From assembly GCA_024234615.1 (NCBI GenBank), contig JACKNY010000002.1, positions 1-64,000 on the forward strand: a stretch of DNA of 64,000 nt, given 5' to 3'. Positions 15,562 to 23,335 of this stretch are shown here, one piece after another. The notes under the pieces are model-generated. The model saw only the letters and a list, made by a program, of their open reading frames with translations, ran no database searches and was not told where the DNA came from. Both the position numbers and the translations under genes were made by a program. Numbering within the stretch: position 1 is the first letter of the stretch; each line of letters starts with the position of its first letter. Origin of the DNA: Pseudomonadales bacterium (lineage in GTDB: Bacteria; Pseudomonadota; Gammaproteobacteria; Pseudomonadales; IMCC2047).

Positions 15562-16436
15562 CGAAAATTCTCCTGCATACGTTCATAGGTCTGCACCAGC
15601 GTTTTGGCGCCCAAAATAACGGATGACAACATCGCGGCTCCATAGGCGACAAGGCACTCGTTGACGCTCATACCAGGCGGTAGTGTTGCGCGACAACAGG
15701 CAATATCGCTGGCCGATAGTACCTGGGCAACTAAGCAGGCCGCGATGTTGGCTTCAGGCGTATTATCAAACGCAATACAAACTTCACTGACATCCGTCGT
15801 TTCCATTGCCAATAGATGCTCGACACCAAAGTTACGAGTACCCAACGTCGAGACGACATTGTTAAAACCAGCACAACGTAGCGTTAGCAAATCCAGAGGA
15901 GTCTGACAGAGAATGATCTTTCGATTATCCGTCAACGCCGACGAATTAAAGAAACCAGCGGGCGTAACCGACCAATACAGCTGATAAGGCGTTCCTGATC
16001 TTAACCGCGGCGTAATCCGTTGACCGAAAGCCTCCGTGATATCGCCGTTGGCCTTTTTATTGGGGAATACCAACGCCCCACGAAAAAACTCACCGCCGCT
16101 GCCAACCAGCAAACCCAAGCGCTGCAGGTTACCGCGTATCGATGCCCCCTCCGTAGATTGCCCCGAGGGCAATTGCTTACCCAAGGTTCGATCAACAAAG
16201 CCCACACCCATTTCTTTAAGTAAACAGAGATCGTTAATTCCATGTTGCTCAAGATATTCAAACGCTCTAGAACGAGCACCCAATGCATCTTGGTAATAGT
16301 CAAACATCTGGTTTACCAGCGTTTGACTGGTAGGACTATCAATCGCTGGATCAGGAAAGTTCATACGGCCCAACCAGCGAGGATCATAGGTGGCCGCGGC
16401 ATGATGGTAATTGGCTGTTGGAAATACAGGTATCAT
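15552..16436 (-). CDS. degenerate Toprim (primase-related) protein
   Basis: 294 residues, homologous to residues 120-350 of the primase at 2440-5427 but lacking the CHC2 zinc finger and the ATPase. The Toprim motifs are changed: the catalytic Glu is Gln178 (LCQTPLDLL against LCEALIDAM), and the DxD pair is reduced to D224-N-T (AFDNTPE against AYDRDES). Primer synthesis is therefore unlikely; a structural or DNA-binding role is more plausible. Its ATG directly follows the istB stop (TAAATG), so it is translated with the transposition genes. Confidence 0.8.
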   Translation of the reverse strand: MIPVFPTANYHHAAATYDPRWLGRMNFPDPAIDSPTSQTLVNQMFDYYQDALGARSRAFEYLEQHGINDLCLLKEMGVGFVDRTLGKQLPSGQSTEGASIRGNLQRLGLLVGSGGEFFRGALVFPNKKANGDITEAFGQRITPRLRSGTPYQLYWSVTPAGFFNSSALTDNRKIILCQTPLDLLTLRCAGFNNVVSTLGTRNFGVEHLLAMETTDVSEVCIAFDNTPEANIAACLVAQVLSASDIACCRATLPPGMSVNECLVAYGAAMLSSVILGAKTLVQTYERMQENFRCD

Positions 16437-17186
16437 TTAACCTTCCTCCCTGGCAGGGGATTGTAGTTTACGCATGGAGTCTCCATGTAACTCGATTCGA
16501 TGCGCTCTGTGCACCAGGCGATCCAGGATAGCGTCCGCCAGCGTAGGATCCCCAAGGTAATCGTGCCATTGGCTGACTGGTAATTGGGAAGTAATCAGTA
16601 GCGACCCAGCGCCGTTGCGATCTTCCACCAGTTCCATCAAATCTTGCCGGTTACGCGCTGTTAGCGGAGTAATTGCCCAATCATCAAGAACGATTAACCT
16701 GAATCGGGCCAACTGAGCCCTAAGCTTGGGCAACGTGCCATCCCCTCTGGCCGCTTCAAGTTCCTCCAACAGCCGAACTAGGCGCCGATACACAACTGAA
16801 AGCCCCTTGCGCAGAGCTTGCTGGGCCAGCGCACAGGCAATCCAGGTTTTACCCACACCCGTTGGCCCTGTCAGTAAGACATGCTGGGATTTTTCAACCC
16901 AATGGCTCGTAGAGAGCGATGCGACGATCGGCCGTTCCAATCCGCGGTTGGCCGTATAGTTTACGTCCTCAATACAAGCGGAAGCTTGCTTGAGTTTTGC
17001 CGCACGTAGCAACCGATCCAGACGGCGCTGATCGCGGTCGTGAAGCTCTGCATCAACCAATAATCCAAGACGCTCCTCAAAGCCCAACCCCTGATGCGTG
17101 CTAGAATCCAGCTGCATCTCCAGCGCCGATGCCATTGCCTTCAGTTTTAACTGATGTAACTGCTCTATAGTCTGCTCAATCAACAT
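16437..17186 (-). CDS. istB: IstB-like ATPase of the compound operon
   Basis: 249 residues from the ATG at 17186. AAA+ ATPase with Walker A TGPTGVGKTW (about residue 105) and Walker B LIVLDDWAITPL (about 165); ITSQLPVSQWHD is the usual IstB sensor region. It would act as target-selection ATPase with the adjacent IstA. One base separates it from the istA stop, and its own stop touches the ATG of the Toprim gene. In ordinary IS21 elements the terminal repeat follows istB closely; here another gene does. Confidence 0.92.
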   Translation of the reverse strand: MLIEQTIEQLHQLKLKAMASALEMQLDSSTHQGLGFEERLGLLVDAELHDRDQRRLDRLLRAAKLKQASACIEDVNYTANRGLERPIVASLSTSHWVEKSQHVLLTGPTGVGKTWIACALAQQALRKGLSVVYRRLVRLLEELEAARGDGTLPKLRAQLARFRLIVLDDWAITPLTARNRQDLMELVEDRNGAGSLLITSQLPVSQWHDYLGDPTLADAILDRLVHRAHRIELHGDSMRKLQSPAREEG

Positions 17187-17187
17187 G

Positions 17188-18729
17188 TTAGTGCGCTCCT
17201 GTTTGGTAGTAGTCAGGGCCGCGTACATTCGCATGCAACGGCAGTTGAGTTTGAATAGGCAGTTCATGTTCATTCCGCTTTTCATCCAACCGTCGCTGTA
17301 GAATGGAACGAATACTTTTGACCGTCAGTGAATTAATAGCTTCCGCCCTAATACAAGCCGCTTCGAGACGTTCTTCACCATAAATGCGCGCCAGCTTTTT
17401 AAGCTGAGAACAGGCTTTTTGCGCCACTAAGGAATACTCCGGCTTACTGGCAAATTGGGCCGTAACTGCTTTAATCACTGTAGGTCCAAGCATTTCGGCC
17501 CACCGCAAAAAATTCTCCTTGGTCTGCTCTGCGTAAGCCTGATGTTTTGCAGGACGGTGACTGGGGTCAGTGGTACACCCGCCTTGCTCAAAATTGCGAA
17601 CATGACTGGCGACACGCTGGTTTTGATAGATAATTTCGACGGTTTTCCCGGTCACGCGTGCTTCAACCTTCTCCGTAACCAAGCGAAAAGGCACTGAATA
17701 GGCATGGCCTTTTAAATACACATGGTAGTCCGGCCCCACTTTTTGCGGCGCAATCCACTCAGCGTGTTCGAACGGCTTTGCGGGCAGCGGTTTCAGCATG
17801 GACTGATCAAGGGCCTCAAACCGCGATTGCCGATTGCCCGGCAACCGCTTGAAAGGCCGCTGATTCAATTTCGGCAAAAGCTCGGTGATGGCATCATTGA
17901 TTTCGTTAATACTAAAAAATTTACGCCGCCTTAAAGGCACAGTTATCCATCTGGAAACTAAAAGGACGCCCAGTTCTGCCTTCGATTTATCTTGTGGTTT
18001 CCTCACTCGTGCTGGCGAAATCACGCAGTCATAATGCCGGGATAATTCCAGGTAAGTTCGATTGATGACAGGTATTGCACCTGGCGAAATTACCGCAGAT
18101 TTAAGATTATCCGGCACCACCACCTGCGGCACGCCACCAAAAAAGGCGTACATTTGATTATGCGCCTCGATCCAGCACCCAATCTTTTGGCTGCGGCACG
18201 CCCAAGCAAAGGTGTAGTTCGAACATCCCAGGACACCAACAAATATTTGAGCCCAATACACCTTCCCGGTTTCTATATCCGTCCATGGAATCAATGTGCC
18301 GGCGTAATCAACAAAGACACACTCGCCTGCCAAGTGAGTCTGTCGCATGGTCAGATCCAACCTAGAAACGTAACGTTGATAATGAAAGCAGAACTGGGAA
18401 TAAGCGTAGGCATCCTTTGAGTTCTCACTACGATATTTCTCCCAGAGTTCTATTAAAGTTTGATGCTTCTTTTTCATCTCGTTGTGGATAAGAACCCAAT
18501 CTGGAAGGCGTTTAATAGCTCGCGGCAGCCTTTTAACACCAAAGGTTTCTACTAACTCTTTATCCGATAGTTTCGTAATATCCGACCAACTGAGCCCTCC
18601 CTCATTCATAATGTGTTGATATTTGCTGACGGTGTTGTGTGATAGGAGGACCAGCCGTCCTATCGCTCGCCGGGATAAATTCGTAGAGCCCAACAACCTT
18701 ACGGCTTCCCGTAGTTTTAAAATATCCAT
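17188..18729 (-). CDS. istA: IstA-like transposase of the compound operon
   Basis: 513 residues from the ATG at 18729 (MDILKLREAVRLLGS), with an AAGG about 11 bp upstream; the open frame continues further upstream but without family-like sequence. N-terminal helix-turn-helix (LSRRAIGRLVLLSHNTVSKY). DDE-type integrase core with FVDYAGTLIPW, VVPDNLKSAV and the QDKSKAELGV segment supplying the acidic residues. The C-terminal domain has HVRNFEQGGCTTDPSHRPAKH. The length is normal for the long IstA group, and it is intact. Confidence 0.92.
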   Translation of the reverse strand: MDILKLREAVRLLGSTNLSRRAIGRLVLLSHNTVSKYQHIMNEGGLSWSDITKLSDKELVETFGVKRLPRAIKRLPDWVLIHNEMKKKHQTLIELWEKYRSENSKDAYAYSQFCFHYQRYVSRLDLTMRQTHLAGECVFVDYAGTLIPWTDIETGKVYWAQIFVGVLGCSNYTFAWACRSQKIGCWIEAHNQMYAFFGGVPQVVVPDNLKSAVISPGAIPVINRTYLELSRHYDCVISPARVRKPQDKSKAELGVLLVSRWITVPLRRRKFFSINEINDAITELLPKLNQRPFKRLPGNRQSRFEALDQSMLKPLPAKPFEHAEWIAPQKVGPDYHVYLKGHAYSVPFRLVTEKVEARVTGKTVEIIYQNQRVASHVRNFEQGGCTTDPSHRPAKHQAYAEQTKENFLRWAEMLGPTVIKAVTAQFASKPEYSLVAQKACSQLKKLARIYGEERLEAACIRAEAINSLTVKSIRSILQRRLDEKRNEHELPIQTQLPLHANVRGPDYYQTGAH

Positions 18730-18870
18730 AAACCAAGTACCTTTGTTTGTGGCAACAACGGCCTCTACCCATCTGGGATGGGCCGTTTTTGGCTTTAAAA
18801 TAAGAGGCAAGAGATACCCTGGCGCAACTATTCTTGTTGCACAACGCTTGACAGGGCGAGTTAAAGTAAA

Positions 18871-18926
18871 GATACTTGGAAGTGTCGTGCAGTAATCGAC
18901 CATTCCAAAAGGGTCTTGAAGTGTCA
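18871..18926 (-). repeat. paired direct repeats upstream of istA, candidate element end
   Basis: On the minus strand, GACACTTCAAGACCC (from 18925) and GACACTTCCAAGTATC (from 18886) are direct repeats 39 bp apart. IS21-family ends typically carry such repeated transposase-binding sites, and the outer copy begins with TGACA. Confidence 0.45.
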
Positions 18927-19130
18927 GCTTCAGGGCCTTTTTACTTTTCCGGCCTCAGTAAATGTTTCTTCTAACACTGAGCTTTCTAGGTCATAAGCCA
19001 CCCCCCTTATCGTTATTAAAGATTACAATTCGCCATCCATACCTTGATGGTCTTTCTGATTGGCGATATTAACAATACCTATTAACAGCATCACTGATGA
19101 TACCGCAACAGCTCATCCCCGATCAGAAAA

Positions 19131-19165
19131 AGAGGTAAAGACAAAACGTTTTGTCTTTTTCCTCT
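19131..19165. promoter_or_regulatory. long hairpin/palindrome
   Basis: A 22-bp perfect palindrome (19138-19159, centred on AACGTT) with an outer AGAGG/CCTCT pair. It could act as a bidirectional terminator or as a regulator-binding site ahead of the plus-strand gene at 19302. The T-run on one side is only five bases. Confidence 0.45.
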
Positions 19166-19301
19166 AAATAATTATCCGAATTTTAATGGCATAGATTTGC
19201 ACGCAACTCAACGCAGCGCACGAAACTAAAAAACTACCAAAACCAGGCATAACTCACAAAGTAACGTTAAGACGATAAAAAATGCGTTAACATTACCCCC
19301 C

Positions 19302-20204
19302 ATGCAAAAACGATCAATGCCTAAAGAACTCGCTAAGAACTTATTCGGAATTGGAAACGGAAGAATTTCGCGTGCAAATCCAGCCTATTTGCTGAGAACA
19401 CAACTGTGGATCAAAACGCTTTTACGAGAAACCGGGTTAACAGAGGAAGAATTTTGGCGCACCTACGTTCAACCAGCTAACTATCCGAGAAAAACTAACC
19501 GCCAAACCAGGAGCTCAGAAGCAGCGGAATACACGGACAATACGGGGATCGTGAGACGGTGGATGACCAATATTCAAGTCAGTAAAGTCACCGCGCTAGC
19601 CGTTTCAGACGAACTCTCTGAAACAGTACCTGATGCAGATGCCTTGTTTATACTACCCATTTTTGAGCTATTAAATGAGGTGCCGCTCAGCATTAAAGAA
19701 GTAGAGGCGCTATCTGCGCCATTCCTCTCTTCTGAGCACAAACAAAAGCGATGCTGGAAATTTCCTTCCTTAACGGTCAACCAGGAATGGGACGTGATAC
19801 CAGATCACGATACACATGCGTTATTAAGAAGAGGCGACCTTTACGGTTTGATGGGACTACTTGCCAATGCCAGGTGGTGTGAAGCCGCTAAAGCATCAAA
19901 AGAACATGTGCAGGCAATCGCTGATCTTTACAGAATTTTGCCATTAATCGCTCGCACAAAGTGGTTCAAGGAGGGTTGGTCAGAGTTACTGCCTTTTGTA
20001 GCTGCCTGTCACGCCAACAAACATACCTTGTCACATAGAATCATTGCCTGTGACGTTTCAAAACTTACGAAGGCCGTAGGCGACCCTGGGTATTTAGAGA
20101 AGCTCAATGAAGAATCTGATCCTATCGTTTATGCAACATTTCCGGAAGATAGGAACCTGCTCAGAGCTGAAAAGATGATGTTTGATTTTAATCGCCATAA
20201 ATGA
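19302..20204 (+). CDS. unrecognised 300-residue protein at the element edge
   Basis: Soluble, 300 residues, with no signal peptide or membrane segment. Features are a basic N-terminus (MPKELAKNLFGIGNGRISRA), a long helical C-terminal half with several Trp (RWCEAA, TKWFKEGWSELLPF) and no motif I can assign. An in-frame ATG five codons later (19317) is an alternative start, and no good ribosome site precedes either. It lies between the istA region and the phased GGTCA array. That suggests it is element cargo or belongs to an older element whose end is the array. Confidence 0.6.
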   Translation: MQKRSMPKELAKNLFGIGNGRISRANPAYLLRTQLWIKTLLRETGLTEEEFWRTYVQPANYPRKTNRQTRSSEAAEYTDNTGIVRRWMTNIQVSKVTALAVSDELSETVPDADALFILPIFELLNEVPLSIKEVEALSAPFLSSEHKQKRCWKFPSLTVNQEWDVIPDHDTHALLRRGDLYGLMGLLANARWCEAAKASKEHVQAIADLYRILPLIARTKWFKEGWSELLPFVAACHANKHTLSHRIIACDVSKLTKAVGDPGYLEKLNEESDPIVYATFPEDRNLLRAEKMMFDFNRHK

Positions 20205-20223
20205 TGATCAGCCTGTAGATCTT

Positions 20224-20297
20224 TGGTCACTGAGAATCAGCGGACTGGTCAGCAAATACCGGAATGAATGGTCATGCCATACCGGATACAACGGTCA
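20224..20297 (+). repeat. four phased GGTCA repeats, candidate transposon end
   Basis: TGGTCA at 20224, 20246 and 20269 and CGGTCA at 20292 are spaced 22, 23 and 23 bp, about two helical turns. The middle two extend to TGGTCA-N4-ATACCGGA. Regular repeats of this spacing at an element edge are what IstA/TnsB-type transposases bind. Immediately beyond them the truncated efflux adaptor begins, so this is probably the element boundary. Confidence 0.55.
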
Positions 20298-20316
20298 CTT
20301 TAAGCAGTGCCCGCAT

Positions 20317-20934
20317 TTGGAGGCGCAACGCAATAATTTGTATTTGATCGCGTCCGTTGATGGCCTGGTTGTTGCCCGTGATGCTGACCCAGGCACCACC
20401 GTGGTGGCAGGTCAATCGGTGGTAGAGCTGATCGACCCTAACACTTTGTGGATCAATGTACGTTTTGATCAGATTCATGCGCAAGGTCTCGCCACTAATC
20501 TTTCTGCCCGCATTGTATTGCGATCTCGCACTGGTGCGTCGCAAGCAGGGCATATTCTGCGGGTAGAGCCATTAGCGGATGCGGTGACCGAGGAAATATT
20601 GGCCAAAGTAACATTCGACCAACTGCCAGATCCGCTGCCTCCGGTGGGAGAACTGGCAGAGGTGACGATTGAATTACCAGCGCTGTCATCCGGGCCGGTT
20701 GTCCCCAATGCCGCTATCCAGCGCAGAAATGGCAAGTTAGGCGTGTGGCTGGTTACAGAGAGCAAGTTACGCTTTACACCAGTCATCATCGGCACATCTG
20801 ATTTGATTGGGCAGGTGCAGATACGCGAAGGTCTTAACGCTGACAATCAGGTCGTGGCATATAGCGAAAAAGCGTTAAATACTCGCAGTCGTATTCATGT
20901 GGTTGAGCGGTTTGCGGGGAGCGCAGCGCCATGA
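20317..20934 (+). pseudogene. C-terminal part of a periplasmic efflux adaptor (HlyD/RND-type)
   Basis: About 205 residues of adaptor sequence: the second lipoyl half (LYLIASVDGLVVARDADPG), the beta-barrel (LWINVRFDQIHAQGLA) and the membrane-proximal domain (VVPNAAIQRRNGKLGVWLV). Signal peptide, first lipoyl half and coiled-coil hairpin are missing, cut away at the mobile-element edge near 20317. The open frame itself runs upstream into element sequence. The stop overlaps the next gene by 4 bp, the original operon spacing. Confidence 0.85.
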
Positions 20935-22133
20935 TTAGTCTGGCCGGACGCGACATTCTGCATGCCTGGGGAAAATTTGTTTTCACCGGGATTGGTTTAG
21001 GGCTTTTGATCGGCGTGACACTGACGATGGCGGGAGTCTATCGCGGCATGGTGGATGACGCCAAGGTACTGCTTGACAACAGTGGCGCTGACCTCTGGGT
21101 AGTGCAGAGGGATACCCTGGGGCCCTATGCTGAATCGTCGAGTATTTACGATGATGTGTGGCGAAGTATTCGTGGTATGCCCGGGGTGGCAAGCGCCGCT
21201 AACGTTACCTACCTGACCATGCAGGTGCGCCAGGGCGAGCGTGATGTTCGGGCCATGGTGACAGGCATCACTGCGGGGGAGCCCGGAACGCCTGGCTGGC
21301 CTCCACACCTGGTCGCCGGTCGACAGATAACGCGAGGTCACTATGAAGCAGTAGCTGATATTGCTACCGGCTTTAAGCTCGGAGACCGTCTCCAGATACG
21401 CCGCAACCAGTATAAGGTGGTTGGCCTCACTCGACGGATGGTCTCTTCCAATGGTGACCCCATGGTGTTTATTCCCCTGAAGGATGCACAGGAAGCGCAG
21501 TTCCTCAAAGATAATGACGCCATCAGACAACAACGTCGTCGTACTGCTGAAAACCCTGCCTTTAACCGTCCCGGAGTGCCTGGAATACTGGACGCTGTCA
21601 TCACCTCGCAAAGCAGCAATCCTTATGTCAATGCGGTTTTGGTGCAGGTCAAAACGGGATATGAGCCTGAACAAGTAGCTCAAGCCATCGACCAATGGAA
21701 GCGCTTGACGGTATACACCCGTCGCCAGATGGAAAATATTCTGGTCGGCAAATTAATTGCCACCTCGTCAAAGCAGATAGGCATGTTCCTGGTGATTCTC
21801 GCCATCGTCAGCGCCGCCATCGTCGCATTCATCATCTACTCTCTGACGCTCGGCAAAATTCGTGAGATTGCGGTGTTGAAATTGATTGGCACCAGAAACC
21901 GAACTATCGCCGTCATGATTCTACAGCAGGCGATTGCATTAGGGCTGATCGGATTTGTCGTAGGAAAAATTACCGCTACTTTTGGTGCGCCGCTTTTCCC
22001 CAAATATATACTGCTCGAGCCACTCGATTCGGTAAGCGGGTTTATTGCGGTTGTTATGATCTGTGTGCTGTCCAGCTTCGTTGCTATACGTGCTGCCCTG
22101 AAAGTCGATCCAGCTGAAGCGATAGGAGGCTGA
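20931..22133 (+). CDS. FtsX/MacB-type ABC permease
   Basis: 400 residues. One N-terminal transmembrane helix (about 15-38) is followed by a MacB-type periplasmic domain (about 45-265) and three C-terminal helices (about 280-395), including the FtsX segment LTLGKIREIAVLKLIGTRNR. Partner of the ATPase downstream. MacB-like permeases of this type do mechanotransmission with an adaptor and outer-membrane factor and do not pump through themselves. ATG overlaps the adaptor stop. Confidence 0.88.
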   Translation: MISLAGRDILHAWGKFVFTGIGLGLLIGVTLTMAGVYRGMVDDAKVLLDNSGADLWVVQRDTLGPYAESSSIYDDVWRSIRGMPGVASAANVTYLTMQVRQGERDVRAMVTGITAGEPGTPGWPPHLVAGRQITRGHYEAVADIATGFKLGDRLQIRRNQYKVVGLTRRMVSSNGDPMVFIPLKDAQEAQFLKDNDAIRQQRRRTAENPAFNRPGVPGILDAVITSQSSNPYVNAVLVQVKTGYEPEQVAQAIDQWKRLTVYTRRQMENILVGKLIATSSKQIGMFLVILAIVSAAIVAFIIYSLTLGKIREIAVLKLIGTRNRTIAVMILQQAIALGLIGFVVGKITATFGAPLFPKYILLEPLDSVSGFIAVVMICVLSSFVAIRAALKVDPAEAIGG

Positions 22134-22134
22134 C

Positions 22135-22845
22135 ATGACTGGAAAAGGTATTGATATTCAAGGGGTAAGCAAACGTTACGGTAGCGGGGACACTGCCGTT
22201 GATGCTTTGAAGAAGGTTGATATGCAGGTTGCGCCAGGAGAAGTCGTTGGACTGATCGGTCCTTCGGGTTCTGGCAAGAGCACGCTGCTAAAATGTTTGG
22301 GTGCAGTGATCGAGCCAAGCGCCGGACGAATGACACTCGGAGAGGATATCATTTATAACGACGGCTGGAAGGTCAAGGACCTACGTGCTTTACGGCGAGA
22401 CCGGATCGGTTTTGTTTTCCAGGCGCCCTATCTCATCCCTTTTCTTGACGTCACCGACAATGTGGCACTGCCGTCGATGTTAGCCGGGATAGCAAACACC
22501 GACGCCCGCAAACGCGCCAACGATTTGTTGCAGGCGCTTGATGTAGCGCACCGCGCCAATGCCATGCCCTCACAGCTCTCCGGCGGAGAACAGCAACGAG
22601 TGGCTATCGCCCGTGGTTTGGTCAATCACCCTCCCGTCATCCTGGCCGATGAGCCGACCGCCCCGCTTGATAGCGAACGTGCGCTGGCCGTGATCAAGAT
22701 ATTGAATGATATGGCTGAAAAATTCCAGACCGCCATTATTGTGGTTACCCACGATGAAAAGATTATTCCTACGTTCAAACGGATTTATAACATCCGCGAC
22801 GGCGTGACCTATGAAGAGGCCGGCGAAGGACGTAGTTTTGAATGA
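22135..22845 (+). CDS. ABC transporter ATPase (LolD/MacB/DevA type)
   Basis: 236 residues with Walker A GPSGSGKST (about 42-50), signature LSGGEQQR (about 147) and Walker B VILADEP (about 165), followed by the switch His in VVTHDEK. The loop after Walker B reads DEPTAPLD, where most relatives have DEPTGNLD; Asp is kept, so activity should be unaffected. It starts 1 bp after the permease stop and energises that permease. Confidence 0.92.
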   Translation: MTGKGIDIQGVSKRYGSGDTAVDALKKVDMQVAPGEVVGLIGPSGSGKSTLLKCLGAVIEPSAGRMTLGEDIIYNDGWKVKDLRALRRDRIGFVFQAPYLIPFLDVTDNVALPSMLAGIANTDARKRANDLLQALDVAHRANAMPSQLSGGEQQRVAIARGLVNHPPVILADEPTAPLDSERALAVIKILNDMAEKFQTAIIVVTHDEKIIPTFKRIYNIRDGVTYEEAGEGRSFE

Positions 22846-22870
22846 AATTTTATCTAATGAGACCGACGAG

Positions 22871-23335
22871 ATGACACACCAACACATGTTTAACAGGAAT
22901 GTCGCGCTTGGTTTGATCGCAGCAACAATGGTAAGCATCAGCGCCGCGACATGGGCCGATGAAAATACGGGAATCAAACCGCTCGCGCTACGTACAATCA
23001 TGCAGGCATTGGGCAAAAACATGCAAACGGTGACCGATGCCATTTCCCGGGAGGACTGGGCGCTAGTGACAAAAACAGCACCGCTGATTGCCGACCATCC
23101 ACAGCCACCACTGAAAGAGAAAATGCGTATTTTAAGTTTTGCCGGTGCTGATATGCGCAAATTCAAACTTTTTGACACAAACACACATCAAGCCGCAAAG
23201 GAAATGGAAGCGTTCGCGAGGGAACAGGATGGTAAGGCCGTCATCTTAACTTTCGCAACCTTACAAAACAGTTGCCTCGCCTGCCATCAGCGTTTCAGAA
23301 AGCCCTTCAAGGAGTATTTTTATGAACAACAATAA
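22871..23335 (+). CDS. periplasmic c-type haem protein
   Basis: About 154 residues. An N-terminal signal sequence (NVALGLIAATMVSISAATWA) leads to a helical domain and a single haem-binding CLACHQRFR motif near the C-terminus, the layout of cytochrome c'-like proteins. The start at 22871 is a judgement; 22886 is possible, and a longer frame from 22811 would put charged residues ahead of the signal peptide. It overlaps the next gene and sits inside an efflux operon, where such a protein is unusual. A role in redox sensing or detoxification is speculative. Confidence 0.7.
   Translation: MTHQHMFNRNVALGLIAATMVSISAATWADENTGIKPLALRTIMQALGKNMQTVTDAISREDWALVTKTAPLIADHPQPPLKEKMRILSFAGADMRKFKLFDTNTHQAAKEMEAFAREQDGKAVILTFATLQNSCLACHQRFRKPFKEYFYEQQ

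Larger units (their letters stand above)
14011..18926 (-). mobile_element. putative IS21-type compound element with recombinase and Toprim genes
   Basis: Five minus-strand genes (istA, istB, Toprim protein, tyrosine recombinase, DUF6957-like) follow each other without gaps. Downstream of the last gene and upstream of istA lie similar short repeats. On the istA side they are TGACACTTCAAG (18926 inward) and GACACTTCCAAG (18886 inward), 39 bp apart. On the far side they are a good GACACATCCA at 14054 and a weak ACTTTCACATACC near 14015. The limits are therefore tentative; no target duplication is visible. The gene block itself is firm. Confidence 0.4.
18730..19301. other. intergenic region between divergent element genes
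   Basis: 572 bp without a credible gene. It holds the two GACACTTC-type repeats at 18871-18926, which may be an end of the istA operon element, and an AT-rich stretch with a strong hairpin at 19131-19165. Otherwise I see nothing. Confidence 0.6.

Noticed and set aside
22630..22680. ATPase inactivation because of the DEPTAPLD loop
   Set aside because: The Walker B Glu and the D-loop Asp are both present; only the GN pair is changed.
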